A stretch of DNA of 64,000 nucleotides from Armatimonadota bacterium (lineage in GTDB: Bacteria; Sysuimicrobiota; Sysuimicrobiia; Sysuimicrobiales; Humicultoraceae): assembly GCA_031081715.1 (NCBI GenBank), contig JAVHMA010000011.1, positions 18,633 through 82,632 of the forward strand, given 5' to 3'. Made by a program: the position numbers and the translations under genes. Shown in pieces: positions 24,307 to 32,431 of the stretch; within the stretch, counting starts at the first letter, position 1, and every line of letters starts with the position of its first letter. Below the pieces are notes generated by a model that had not been told where the DNA came from, did no database searches, and saw only the letters and a list, made by a program, of their open reading frames with translations.

Positions 24307-26329
24307 GTGGGCTCACCATCCCCGTCCGGGTGTACCACTGGAAGATCGCCACCGCGACGATCGCGGCGATCGCTGGCACGTCCTGCAGGCCCGCCGGGTA
24401 CAGCAGGAACAGCGCCGCGACCGCCAGGATCGCGCGCTCGACGACCGTGCACTGGCGGACCAGCCAGCCCGTGACTGCGGACGCCGCAGCCACGAGCCCG
24501 AGCAGCGCGATCGCGGTGACCTGGGCCACGGTCGGCCACGGCGCCTGGAGCAGCAGCCCGAGGCCCGAGGGGTGCGTCGTGAACATGAACGGCACCACGA
24601 ACGCCGGCAGCGTGTACTTCCACGCCATCATCATCGTGCGGAACGGCCGCCCGCCGGTCAAGGCGGCCGCGGCGAGCGGCGCCAGGCCCACGGGCGGCGA
24701 GACCTCGGAGAGGATGGCGTAGTAGAAGATGAACAGGTGCGCGGCCAGCTCCGAGACCCCGAGTTTGGTCAGCGCCGGCGCCACGATCACGGCGGCGATG
24801 ATGTAGGTGGCGGTGATCGGCAAGGCCAGCCCGAGCACCCACAGGGCGATGGCCGCGAAGACGAGCGTGGGCAGGAGCTGCCCGCCGGCGTAGGCGATGA
24901 TCACGTCGGAGAGCTTCAGCCCCAGGCCGGTCAGGTTCACGACGCCGACCACGATGCCGGCCGCGGCGCAGGTCACGCCCACGTTGAGCACCTGGCGGCT
25001 GCCGTCCTCGAGCGCCTTGAGCAACCCCGCGGGGCGCACCACCACCCCGTCCACTCTGAGCCCGCCGTCTGCGGCGAGCAACCCGCGCTCGTCCGCCGCG
25101 GCCCGTCGGGCGGTCACCAGCGCCGTCTCCCGCCGCAGGAGGCTCGTGGCGACCGCGACAACCGACGCCCAGAACACGGCCTTGATCGCGGTAAACCCGA
25201 CGATCATGAAGATCGGGATGAGCACCAGCGACGAGAGCAGGTACCAGTACCGCAGTGCCAGCTCGCGCGCGTTGCCCGCGGCGATCTCGACGCGCCGCAG
25301 CGCCATCCGCCGCGCGTCGAACTCGATCATCAGCAGGATCGAGAAGTAGTACAGGACGGTCGGGATGGACACCATGATCAGGACCTGGAGGTAGGAGATG
25401 CGCAGAATCTCCGCGATGATGAACGCGGCCGCCCCCAAAATCGGCGGCGAGATCACGGCGCCGATGCCCCCGGCCGACAGCAGCCCGCCGGCGGACTCGC
25501 GGTCGTAGCCCGCGCGCCGCAGCATCGGGTAGGTGATCGCGCCGACCGTGACGGTGGTGGCGACGCCGCTGCCCGACGGGCCGCCGAGCAGGAACGAGGC
25601 GACCGTGACCGCCTGGCCGGGTCCGGTGCGACGGTGGCCCGTCAGCGCGAGCGCCAGGTCCACGAAGAACTTCCCGGCGCCCGAGGCGTCCAGGATGGCG
25701 CCGTAGATCGTGAAGAGGATGATGAACGTCGCGGCCACCTCGAGCGGCACGCCGAAGATCCCCTCGAGCGTGATGTAGAGCTGGCCGACCACGCGCTGCA
25801 GGTCGTAGCCGCGGTGCGCCCAGGGCTCGGGCAGCACCTGGCCGACGAAGGCGTAGGCCAGGAAGCCGCAGACCACGAGCAGCAGCGCGTTGCCCACGGC
25901 GCGACGCGTTGCCTCCAGGACCAGGAGGATCGTCGCGGTGCCCAGGACGAGGTCCGGGGTGGTCGGGATGTACGACCGGTAGATGAACCGCTCGAAGTCC
26001 CACAGGACGTAGCCCAGGCTGACGATCGAGGCCAGCGCGAGGGCGACGTCCCACCACGTGGGCGTCTGCCGCTGGAGCGACCGGCGCGTCCCCGGGTAGA
26101 GCAGGAACGTGAGCACGAGCGTAAAGATCAGGAACCGTACCAGGTGGACCTGACGGACGAAGGTCGCCTGGCCAGCGTAGAGGTGATACAGCGACATCAG
26201 GACGAGCAGCGCGGCGACCAGCAGGCCCCAGTGGCCGGCCAGCCGACGCGTCTTGCCCTCGTACTCCTCGACGATCTCGGCGAGTGCCGCCTGGGAGGGC
26301 GTGGGGGCCGTGTCGTCGCGGGGCTCCAT
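24266..26329 (-). CDS. TAXI-type TRAP transporter permease, fused 4TM/12TM
   Basis: This is a 687-residue protein with about seventeen hydrophobic helices. A DctQ-like four-helix start (residues 25-170) is joined to a DctM-like region containing GQVLPEPWAHRGYDLQRVVGQ, LLGGPSGSGVATTVTVGAITYP, AGGIGAVISPPILGAAAFII and SEVSPPVGLAPLAAAALTGG. These blocks are typical of the fused permeases used with TAXI receptors. It should form a sodium- or proton-driven importer with the receptor at 26822-27796. The DUF1850 gene between them is a standard companion of this subtype. The substrate is unknown; C4-dicarboxylates or glutamate are common for relatives. Confidence 0.92.
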   Translation of the reverse strand: MEPRDDTAPTPSQAALAEIVEEYEGKTRRLAGHWGLLVAALLVLMSLYHLYAGQATFVRQVHLVRFLIFTLVLTFLLYPGTRRSLQRQTPTWWDVALALASIVSLGYVLWDFERFIYRSYIPTTPDLVLGTATILLVLEATRRAVGNALLLVVCGFLAYAFVGQVLPEPWAHRGYDLQRVVGQLYITLEGIFGVPLEVAATFIILFTIYGAILDASGAGKFFVDLALALTGHRRTGPGQAVTVASFLLGGPSGSGVATTVTVGAITYPMLRRAGYDRESAGGLLSAGGIGAVISPPILGAAAFIIAEILRISYLQVLIMVSIPTVLYYFSILLMIEFDARRMALRRVEIAAGNARELALRYWYLLSSLVLIPIFMIVGFTAIKAVFWASVVAVATSLLRRETALVTARRAAADERGLLAADGGLRVDGVVVRPAGLLKALEDGSRQVLNVGVTCAAAGIVVGVVNLTGLGLKLSDVIIAYAGGQLLPTLVFAAIALWVLGLALPITATYIIAAVIVAPALTKLGVSELAAHLFIFYYAILSEVSPPVGLAPLAAAALTGGRPFRTMMMAWKYTLPAFVVPFMFTTHPSGLGLLLQAPWPTVAQVTAIALLGLVAAASAVTGWLVRQCTVVERAILAVAALFLLYPAGLQDVPAIAAIVAVAIFQWYTRTGMVSPHAGEPGGTGVAGR

Positions 26330-26337
26330 CGCGATAC

Positions 26338-26769
26338 CTAAGGGGCGTTCCGCGCCAGCGCACGGAGCCGGGGGATGCGCGTCACCGTCACCCTGACCGC
26401 CTCACCCACGCCGACTTCATGGATCGGTACCGTCCGACCGTCCACCACTAGCCGCTGCCGACCGGCCTGCCCGATGCGGATGGTCAGTTCGGCGAACATC
26501 GGGCCGGGCCTCTCGACGACCAGCCGGTCCCCCCGCCGCCGGTACGGCGGGTCGAGGGCCAGGTAGTGCAGCACGGCCTCGCTGGTGGTGCTTACCTCGA
26601 CCAGGCGCAGCAGGGCGCCGGTGACCACGAATCGCTCGGTCACCGGCGCGCGGTAGATGGAGTTGGTGTAGTCGAGGTCAACCACGGTACCCGGGCGCGC
26701 GGGGATGCGCCACAGCGGCTGGGCCGACTCCGGGGCCGTCACCACCACCACCGGTACCGGTAGCAGCAA
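26338..26769 (-). CDS. DUF1850-domain protein of the TAXI-TRAP locus
   Basis: This is a protein of at least 143 residues with DLDYTNSIYRAPVTERFVV and a beta-rich remainder, matching DUF1850 proteins found in TAXI-TRAP operons. The start is unclear. TTG 26769 gives LLLPVPVVVV, but the same frame continues upstream as VALVAAAAAGAVAAVYLLLP, a membrane or signal segment starting near 26820, just after the receptor stop. A non-ATG start there would give a membrane-anchored or secreted protein. The function in transport is undetermined. Confidence 0.72.
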   Translation of the reverse strand: MLLPVPVVVVTAPESAQPLWRIPARPGTVVDLDYTNSIYRAPVTERFVVTGALLRLVEVSTTSEAVLHYLALDPPYRRRGDRLVVERPGPMFAELTIRIGQAGRQRLVVDGRTVPIHEVGVGEAVRVTVTRIPRLRALARNAP

Positions 26770-26821
26770 GTAGACGGCCGCGACCGCACCGGCGGCCGCG
26801 GCCGCGACCAGCGCGACCTGC

Positions 26822-27796
26822 CTAGAACCCTTCGACGCCGCGCTCCCGGTAGTAGCGGATGGCGCCCGGATGGTAGGGTACCGGCGACTTGGTCGCCGCG
26901 CCGATCAGCGTGATGTTGGTCGCCTCCTTGTGCACCTGCGCGAGGTCGCCGCGCCGCTCGAAGACCAGCTTTGTGATCTGGTAAGCCAGCTCGGCGTTGA
27001 AGTCCTGGTGGACGACCAGCAGGTTGGCCACACCGATGGTCGGCGCGTCGGCGGCCATGCCCGGGTAGAACTCCTTCTGGATCACCGCGCGGAAGTAGAG
27101 GTTGCCGTACTTGCGGGCGAGCGCCGGCACCAGGGCATCCAACGGGATCAGCTTGATGCGCACGCCCGGCGAGGCCGCCAGGTCCAGCACGCCGGCGGTC
27201 GGCAGTCCGCCGCTCCAGAAGAACGCGTCGATCTTGCGGTCCTTGAGCGCGTCCACCGAGGGCGCGACACCCAGCCGCTCGCGCCGGATGTCGCGGTCGG
27301 GGTGCAGCCCCGCCGCCTCGAGGATGCGCAGCGCCGTCACCTCGGTGCCGCTGCCCGGCGCGCCGACCGACACGCGCTTGCCGCGCAGGTCGGCGATGGT
27401 GTTGATGCCGGTGCCCTCGATGGTGACCAGGTGGTTGAAGTTGTTGTACAGCGGCACGAGCGTGCGGATCGGAACCGGCGAGCCGCGGAAGTCGTGCTCG
27501 CCCCGGTACGCGTCGGCCGCGGTGTCGGCCAGCGTGAAGGCGAGGTCGGCCCGCTTGGCCGCGATCAGCCGCATGTTGTCCACGGACGCCGGCGTGACCT
27601 CGGCCGTGGCGGTGACGCCCGAGAGGGTGCGGGAGATCAGGGAGGCCAGCCCGCCGCCCAGCGGGAAGTAGACGCCGCCCGTGCCGCCGGTGGCGATGGC
27701 CAGCCGGACCGCGGGGGCCGCGGCCGCCGGCCCCAGGCTGCCGGCGGCGAGCGCGGTGACGACCAGAGCCGCCAGGACCAGTCTGCTCACGCTCAT
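26822..27796 (-). CDS. TAXI-family TRAP transporter solute receptor
   Basis: This is a 324-residue secreted protein from ATG 27796. A signal peptide (residues 1-27, ending AAAAP) precedes the mature fold with IATGGTGGVYFPLGGGLA, a signature of TAXI receptors, then DNMRLIAAKRADLAFTLADTA, GKRVSVGAPGSGTEVTALRILEAAGL and DAFFWSGGLPTAGVLDLA. It delivers substrate to the fused TRAP permease two genes downstream. The ligand pocket sequence does not identify the substrate. It is 69 nt from the small permease-like gene, so it may be in one long transcription unit with the peptide importer. Confidence 0.92.
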   Translation of the reverse strand: MSVSRLVLAALVVTALAAGSLGPAAAAPAVRLAIATGGTGGVYFPLGGGLASLISRTLSGVTATAEVTPASVDNMRLIAAKRADLAFTLADTAADAYRGEHDFRGSPVPIRTLVPLYNNFNHLVTIEGTGINTIADLRGKRVSVGAPGSGTEVTALRILEAAGLHPDRDIRRERLGVAPSVDALKDRKIDAFFWSGGLPTAGVLDLAASPGVRIKLIPLDALVPALARKYGNLYFRAVIQKEFYPGMAADAPTIGVANLLVVHQDFNAELAYQITKLVFERRGDLAQVHKEATNITLIGAATKSPVPYHPGAIRYYRERGVEGF

Positions 27797-27865
27797 CAAC
27801 TCCCCTGTCGCGGATTTGATCGGAGTGCCGGCCGTATTCGCCCCCCTCCGGGCGACTCCTGTCGG

Positions 27866-28144
27866 TCAGCGGCCGGCGAACGCGACCCCGGGCAGGGGCG
27901 CGGCGGCGCCGCGCGCGGCGTAACGCAGCACGCGCCACAGCCAGACGAAGTACCGCATCACCAGGGGCCGGCCGGCCAGGTCGGCGTCCAGCGCGCGCAG
28001 GTCGTCCAGCCAGGGCGGGTCGCCGATGAGCGCGAGGGCCGGGTCGCCCTCCGGCAGGTGGACGAAGGCGTAGAGCACCATGGTGACGATGAGGAGTCCG
28101 GTCACCGCCAGGGCCAGCGTGCGCCACACCGCCGCCATCGGCAT
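27866..28144 (-). CDS. Small membrane protein resembling the N-terminus of a DppB permease
   Basis: This is a 92-residue protein. One membrane helix (about 7-28) is followed by HLPEGDPALALIGDPPWLDDLRAL and GRPLVMRYFVWLWRVLRYAARG. This lines up with the first helix and periplasmic segment of DppB-type permeases (the neighbour at 29076 has LIPGDPALVF and DRPLVVRYAIWLGHVLRGDLG). The protein stops before the permease core. It may be a decayed duplicate or a small accessory subunit. It follows the dppC-like gene by 39 nt. Confidence 0.5.
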   Translation of the reverse strand: MPMAAVWRTLALAVTGLLIVTMVLYAFVHLPEGDPALALIGDPPWLDDLRALDADLAGRPLVMRYFVWLWRVLRYAARGAAAPLPGVAFAGR

Positions 28145-28183
28145 GGAGGTTCCGGGCGCAGCGCGCGGCTCCTCCTCCGGCGC

Positions 28184-29074
28184 CTAGCGCAGCCGCGGGT
28201 CCAGGACCTCGCGCAGCCCGTCGCCGACCAGGTTGAGTGACAGTACCGTCAGGAAGATCGCCAGCCCCGGCCACAGCGCCAGCCACGGCGCGCGTCCCAG
28301 ATAGGCCTGGGCGATGTTGAGCATCGACCCCCACGAGGGCGTCGGCGGCTGGGTGCCCAGCCCGAGGAAGCTGAGCGTCGCCTCGGCGGTGATCGCCGCG
28401 GCCATGGCCAGCGACGCCTGGACCAGCACCGGGGACAGCGTGTTGGGCAGGATGTGCCTCCACAGGATGCGGCCGTCGCGCGCGCCCAGCGCCCGGGCAG
28501 CCTCGACGTAGGTGCGCTCGCGCTCGCTCAGCACCTGACCGCGCGCGAGCCGGATGAAGCCCGGGGTGAACACGATGCCGATGGCGATCATGGCCTTGAC
28601 GAGCCCGGTGCCGAGCACGGCGGCGATGGCCAGCGCCAGCACCAGGAAGGGAAAGGAGAGGAGCGCATCGGTCAGGCGCATCAGGAAGTTGTCGAGGGGG
28701 CCGCGGTAGTACCCGGACACCAGCCCGAGCGGGAGGCCGACCAGCACCGCCAGGCCCACCGACACGCACCCGGCGAGCAGCGAGGTCCGTGCCCCGTAGA
28801 TGACGCGGCTGAGGATGTCGCGGCCCAAGTCGTCGGTGCCGAGCAGGTGCGCCCGCGAGGGCGATTGCAGGAGGTTCGTGAAGTCGGGCTTCGCCGGATC
28901 CGCGGGCGCGACCACCGGGGCCAGCAGCGCGGCTCCCACGACCAGCCCGACGACCCACAGCCCGGCCAGCGCCAGGCGGTTGCGGGCGTACCGATGGAGG
29001 ACGTAGCGCAGTCCCACAGCCTCGGACCGCGGCGTGCGGGTGGGCAGGGCCAGCGTGCTCTCGCCGGCGGCCAC
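28184..29074 (-). CDS. Opp/Dpp-type ABC importer permease (DppC-like)
   Basis: This is a 296-residue protein (GTG start one base after the dppB stop). The N-terminal OppC segment LHRYARNRLALAGLWVVGLVVG precedes HLLGTDDLGRDILSRVIYGARTSL, the conserved periplasmic block of DppC. The EAA cytoplasmic loop is EAARALGARDGRILWRHILPNTLSPVLV. Six membrane helices are predicted. It pairs with DppB (29076-30032) and the receptor at 30081. No ATPase (DppD/DppF) genes follow, so the energising subunits must be encoded elsewhere. Confidence 0.92.
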   Translation of the reverse strand: MAAGESTLALPTRTPRSEAVGLRYVLHRYARNRLALAGLWVVGLVVGAALLAPVVAPADPAKPDFTNLLQSPSRAHLLGTDDLGRDILSRVIYGARTSLLAGCVSVGLAVLVGLPLGLVSGYYRGPLDNFLMRLTDALLSFPFLVLALAIAAVLGTGLVKAMIAIGIVFTPGFIRLARGQVLSERERTYVEAARALGARDGRILWRHILPNTLSPVLVQASLAMAAAITAEATLSFLGLGTQPPTPSWGSMLNIAQAYLGRAPWLALWPGLAIFLTVLSLNLVGDGLREVLDPRLR

Positions 29075-29075
29075 G

Positions 29076-30032
29076 CTAGCGCCGCTCCTCCACGAGCCGG
29101 ATGCGCGGGTCGAGGAACGAGTAGCTGACGTCGACCGCGAAGTTCACGAAGACGATGGCCACCGCGCTGAACAGTACCACGCCCTGCACCATCGGGTAGT
29201 CGCGGGTCAGAATCGACTCCACCGCCAGCCGGCCGATCCCGGGCACGGCGAAGATCGTCTCGGTGATCACGGCGCCGCCGAGCAGGCCGCCGAGCTGGAG
29301 CCCCATCACCGTCGCCACCGGGATCATCGCGTTCTTGAGGGCATGACGCACCAGCACCACCCGGTCCCGCAGCCCCTTGGCCTGCGCGGTGCGAATGTAC
29401 TCGGTGCCCAGCACCTCGAGCATGCTGCTCCGCAGCAGGCGCATCACGAGCGCCGCGAGCGCGGTCCCCAGCACGGTGGCCGGCATGACCATCATCTGGA
29501 GGTTGCGCGCGGGATCGATCCAGGGCTCGACGTAGCCTGACGGCGGCAGCCAGCGGAGGTTGACCGCGAGCAGGTAGATGAGCATGATGCCCAGCCAGAA
29601 GTTGGGGATCGAGATGCCCGCCAGCGCCACCGTCGTGGCGGCGTAGTCGAGCACGGACCGTCGCTTCCACGCGGCCAGCACGCCGGCCGGCACCGCGATC
29701 GCCCACGAGACCACGAGCGACAGCACCGCGAGCTCCACGGTCACCGGCAGCTTCAACAGCAGCACCTCGCGGACCGGCCGACCGTCGCGCACCGACTTGC
29801 CCAGGTCGCCCCGCAACACGTGGCCGAGCCAGATCGCGTAGCGGACCACCAGCGGCCGGTCCAGGCCCAGGTGGCGGCGGAGCGCCTCGATGGCCTCGGG
29901 GTCGGCCTCGCCGCCGGCGAAGACCAGCGCCGGATCGCCGGGGATCAGCGCGATCAGCGTGAACACCACCATGCTGACGAGCAGCAGGACCGGGATCGTC
30001 AGCAGCAGGCGGCGCGTGATGTAGCGGGTCAC
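29076..30032 (-). CDS. Opp/Dpp-type ABC importer permease (DppB-like)
   Basis: This is a 318-residue protein with a GTG start. The first helix and IPGDPALVFAGGEAD, then RHLGLDRPLVVRYAIWL and LRGDLGKSVRDGRPV, are standard DppB blocks. The EAA loop has RTAQAKGLRDRVVLVRHALKNAMIPV, and the C-terminus has ETIFAVPGIGRLAVESILTRDYPMVQG. Six helices are expected. It is 48 nt downstream of the receptor gene and one base from the dppC-like gene. Confidence 0.93.
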   Translation of the reverse strand: MTRYITRRLLLTIPVLLLVSMVVFTLIALIPGDPALVFAGGEADPEAIEALRRHLGLDRPLVVRYAIWLGHVLRGDLGKSVRDGRPVREVLLLKLPVTVELAVLSLVVSWAIAVPAGVLAAWKRRSVLDYAATTVALAGISIPNFWLGIMLIYLLAVNLRWLPPSGYVEPWIDPARNLQMMVMPATVLGTALAALVMRLLRSSMLEVLGTEYIRTAQAKGLRDRVVLVRHALKNAMIPVATVMGLQLGGLLGGAVITETIFAVPGIGRLAVESILTRDYPMVQGVVLFSAVAIVFVNFAVDVSYSFLDPRIRLVEERR

Positions 30033-30080
30033 CGGCCGCGCGTCCGCCTACGGGCTCAGCCACGCGGTGCGCAGGCGCAC

Positions 30081-31598
30081 CTACGGGTTCAGCCAGACAT
30101 TCCGGAACCGCATCATGCCGTCGGAGATGTGGACGAAGCCCTGGAGGTTGGGCCGCATCGCCTTGTACTCCTTCGGCCACCACAGGTAGATGTAGGGCAG
30201 GTCGTCGTTGAGGATCTCCAGGATCTCGCCGTAGGCGCGCTTGCGGTGGTCGGCGCTCGTCAGGATGCGCGCCGCGTCCAGCAGCGAGTCCACCTTCGGG
30301 TTGCTGTAAGGGCCGTAATTCAGGCCGCCGCCGGTCACGAAGAACGCGTAGATGTTGCCGTCGGGGTCGGGCCGGCCGCTCCAGCCGATCTGGATGGCCT
30401 GGAACTGCCGCGAGCTGAGCTGGCTGAGCAGCGCGCCGAACTCCACGATCTCCAAATTCACGCGGATGCCGGCCTCGCCGGCCATGGACTGGATGACCTG
30501 GACCACCTGCTGCTGGATGCGGCCGGGCGCGGTCTTCATGGTGAAGGCGAAGCCACCGGCCTGCCCGCCCTCGCGGAGCTTCTGGCGCGCCAGCTCCAGG
30601 TTGCGTTCGGGGATGCGGGCGTTAGGGCCGGCGTCCGAGGCCAGCATGCCCGTCGGGAAGGGGCCGTTCGCCGGCGCCACAGTCTCGCCGAAGACCACCC
30701 GCGCCAGCGTCCGGCGGTCGATGGCGGCGTTCAGCGCCTGGCGGAGCGCCTTGTTGTTGAACGGGGGCGACTCGATCTGCAGCCAGATCCCCTGGTAGGC
30801 CAGGCCCGCGCGCTCGAGCAGGCGGACGCGGGCGTCGGTCTTCAGGGCCGGCACCTCGGTCGCCGGGACCATGTTGATGATCTCGAGTTCGCCCGCGCGC
30901 AGGTTGGCGACCCGCGCCTGCTCGTCGGGGAAGGGCCGGTAGACGATTCGGTCCACGAACGCGGCGTTGCGATCCCAGTACCGGTCGAACCGCTCCAGGA
31001 CGATGCGCTCCTGGGGCCGCTTCTCGACGAACCGGTAGGGACCGGTGCCCACCGGCTCGCGCGCGAAGTCGCGGCCCAGCCGCCGCGCGGCGGCGGGCGA
31101 GACCATCATGCCGGCGCGGTCGCTGAGCACCGAGAGGAACGGGCTGAAAGGCTTCTCCAGGTCGATCTGGACGGTGAGCGGGTCCACCACGGTCACCCGC
31201 TCCACCAGGACGATCTCGCTGCGCCGGGGCGAGCCAAACGCCCGGTCGAGCATCCGCTCAAAGTTGTAGCGGACGGCCTCGGCGTTGAAGGGGGTACCGT
31301 CGTGGAAGACGACGTTGGGCCGCAGGCGGAAGGTGTAGGTGCGGCCATTGTTGGCGATCGTCCACGAGGTGGCCAGCATCGGGACGATTTCGAGGTTCTG
31401 GTTGACGTCCACCAGCTTGTCGTAGAGGTTCTGGAAGACCTGGCGGTCGACGGCGGCGATGGACTGATGCGGGTCCATGTTGGGCGGGTCGGCGTCCAGC
31501 CCGGCCCGCAGCGTGCCGCCGCGTCGCGGGGACTGGGCCGACGCCAGACCGGCGAGCAGGATCACGATCACGGCCACAGCAAGAAGCGTGCGTCTCAC
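30081..31598 (-). CDS. Family 5 extracellular solute-binding protein (peptide or nickel type)
   Basis: This is a 505-residue secreted protein. I choose GTG 31598 over GTG 31607, because GGAGGTGAT is correctly spaced only for the former. A signal peptide (about 1-24, ending ASA) precedes GGTLRAGLDADPPNMDPHQS, WTIANNGRTYTFRLRPNVVFHDGTPFNAEAV and EPVGTGPYRFVE, all SBP_bac_5 marks. DPDGNIYAFFVTGGGLNYGPYSNP near the C-terminus is also typical. It supplies ligand, probably oligopeptide or a related compound, to the DppBC pair. It lies directly downstream of a FadR-type regulator. Confidence 0.92.
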   Translation of the reverse strand: MRRTLLAVAVIVILLAGLASAQSPRRGGTLRAGLDADPPNMDPHQSIAAVDRQVFQNLYDKLVDVNQNLEIVPMLATSWTIANNGRTYTFRLRPNVVFHDGTPFNAEAVRYNFERMLDRAFGSPRRSEIVLVERVTVVDPLTVQIDLEKPFSPFLSVLSDRAGMMVSPAAARRLGRDFAREPVGTGPYRFVEKRPQERIVLERFDRYWDRNAAFVDRIVYRPFPDEQARVANLRAGELEIINMVPATEVPALKTDARVRLLERAGLAYQGIWLQIESPPFNNKALRQALNAAIDRRTLARVVFGETVAPANGPFPTGMLASDAGPNARIPERNLELARQKLREGGQAGGFAFTMKTAPGRIQQQVVQVIQSMAGEAGIRVNLEIVEFGALLSQLSSRQFQAIQIGWSGRPDPDGNIYAFFVTGGGLNYGPYSNPKVDSLLDAARILTSADHRKRAYGEILEILNDDLPYIYLWWPKEYKAMRPNLQGFVHISDGMMRFRNVWLNP

Positions 31599-31633
31599 CC
31601 CGATCACCTCCGTGGCGTCGTGCCCCGCCCGCG

Positions 31634-32335
31634 CTACGCGCGGAGCGAGGCCTCGATCAGGTCGAAGTGCCGGTCCATGGCCCCGGCGGCGCGCGAGGCG
31701 TCGCCGGCGTGCAGCGCGTCGTAGATCTCCCGGTGGGTGGCGTAGACGGCGTCGAAGAACGCGCCGTCGAGCAAGTACTCGCGCCGGCGGAGCTCCTGCG
31801 CGAGCCGCTGGCCCATTACGTCGATCAGCGGGCGGACCGCGCGCTCGAGCACCGGGTTGCCCGTTGCGTGGAGGAGCGCCACGTGGAAGGGGCCGTTCGC
31901 CTCGGCGAAGGCGTCGAAGTCGCGCGAGGTGGCCGCCCGACGCATCGCCTCCAGCGCCCCGGCCAGCGCGGCGAGCGCGGCGGGCGTGATGCGCGCGGCC
32001 GCCGCCTGCGCGACGCCGCGCTCGAGGATGCGGCGGGCCTCGAGGGTCTCGACCGGACTGTCCTCGCTCTCCAGGAGCGCGACCGCCGCGTCCGGCGGCT
32101 CCGGCGTCCGGACGACGTAGGTGCCGTCGCCGGGCCGGCTCTCGAGCACGCCGACGATCTGCAGCGCGCTCAGCGCCTCGCGCACCGAGGGACGGCTCAC
32201 GCCCATCTCGTCGGCGAGCACGCGCTCCGGCGGCAGCCGGTCGCCGACACGGTAGGCCGCGCGCCGTATCGCCTCGGTGATCTGCTCGGCGACCTGCGCG
32301 CTCTTCCGCCTGGTGGCAATCTTCTGGAAGGGCAC
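31634..32335 (-). CDS. FadR-subfamily GntR transcriptional regulator
   Basis: This is a 233-residue protein. GTG 32335 is preferred because the reading then starts MPFQKIATRRKSAQVAEQITEAI, the usual beginning of the winged helix, and leaves a promoter just upstream. The DNA-binding domain has YRVGDRLPPERVLADEMGVSRPSVREAL and GDGTYVV. The C-terminal FCD domain has DFHVALLHATGNPVL-like NGPFHVALLHATGNPV, and a metal-binding His is seen in ATHREIYDAL. FadR-type regulators answer to organic acids or acyl compounds. As the first gene ahead of the importer genes, it probably controls them and itself through the site at 32378-32388. Confidence 0.87.
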   Translation of the reverse strand: MPFQKIATRRKSAQVAEQITEAIRRAAYRVGDRLPPERVLADEMGVSRPSVREALSALQIVGVLESRPGDGTYVVRTPEPPDAAVALLESEDSPVETLEARRILERGVAQAAAARITPAALAALAGALEAMRRAATSRDFDAFAEANGPFHVALLHATGNPVLERAVRPLIDVMGQRLAQELRRREYLLDGAFFDAVYATHREIYDALHAGDASRAAGAMDRHFDLIEASLRA

Positions 32336-32345
32336 GGTTGCTTCC

Positions 32346-32376
32346 ACTCTAGCGACCCGCACCGCCGGCCTGTCAA
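32346..32376 (-). promoter_or_regulatory. Promoter of the GntR/importer operon
   Basis: A perfect -35 TTGACA (32371-32376) and a -10 TAGAGT (32346-32351), separated by 19 bases, are seen on the minus strand. The -10 ends 10 bases before the GTG at 32335. The transcript would begin four to five bases before the start codon, so it would be nearly leaderless. No Shine-Dalgarno run is present, consistent with that. Confidence 0.5.
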
Positions 32377-32377
32377 G

Positions 32378-32388
32378 TGGTCAGACCG
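32378..32388 (-). promoter_or_regulatory. FadR-type operator next to the GntR promoter
   Basis: TGGTCAGACCG on the plus strand fits the TGGTnnnACCA half-site palindrome of FadR/PdhR/LldR-type regulators, with one mismatch at the outer end. It lies one base upstream of the -35 hexamer. Binding here would block or modulate the promoter, consistent with autoregulation. Confidence 0.5.
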
Positions 32389-32431
32389 CCGTCGTCACCG
32401 ACCCGTTACACGCGGCAACACGGGTCCGGGG

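Noticed and set aside
26739..28958. Very long minus-strand frame across the TAXI and permease genes
   Set aside because: The translation is Arg/Gly-rich with no domain, while two other frames give TAXI, DppB-like and DppC proteins with clear motifs.
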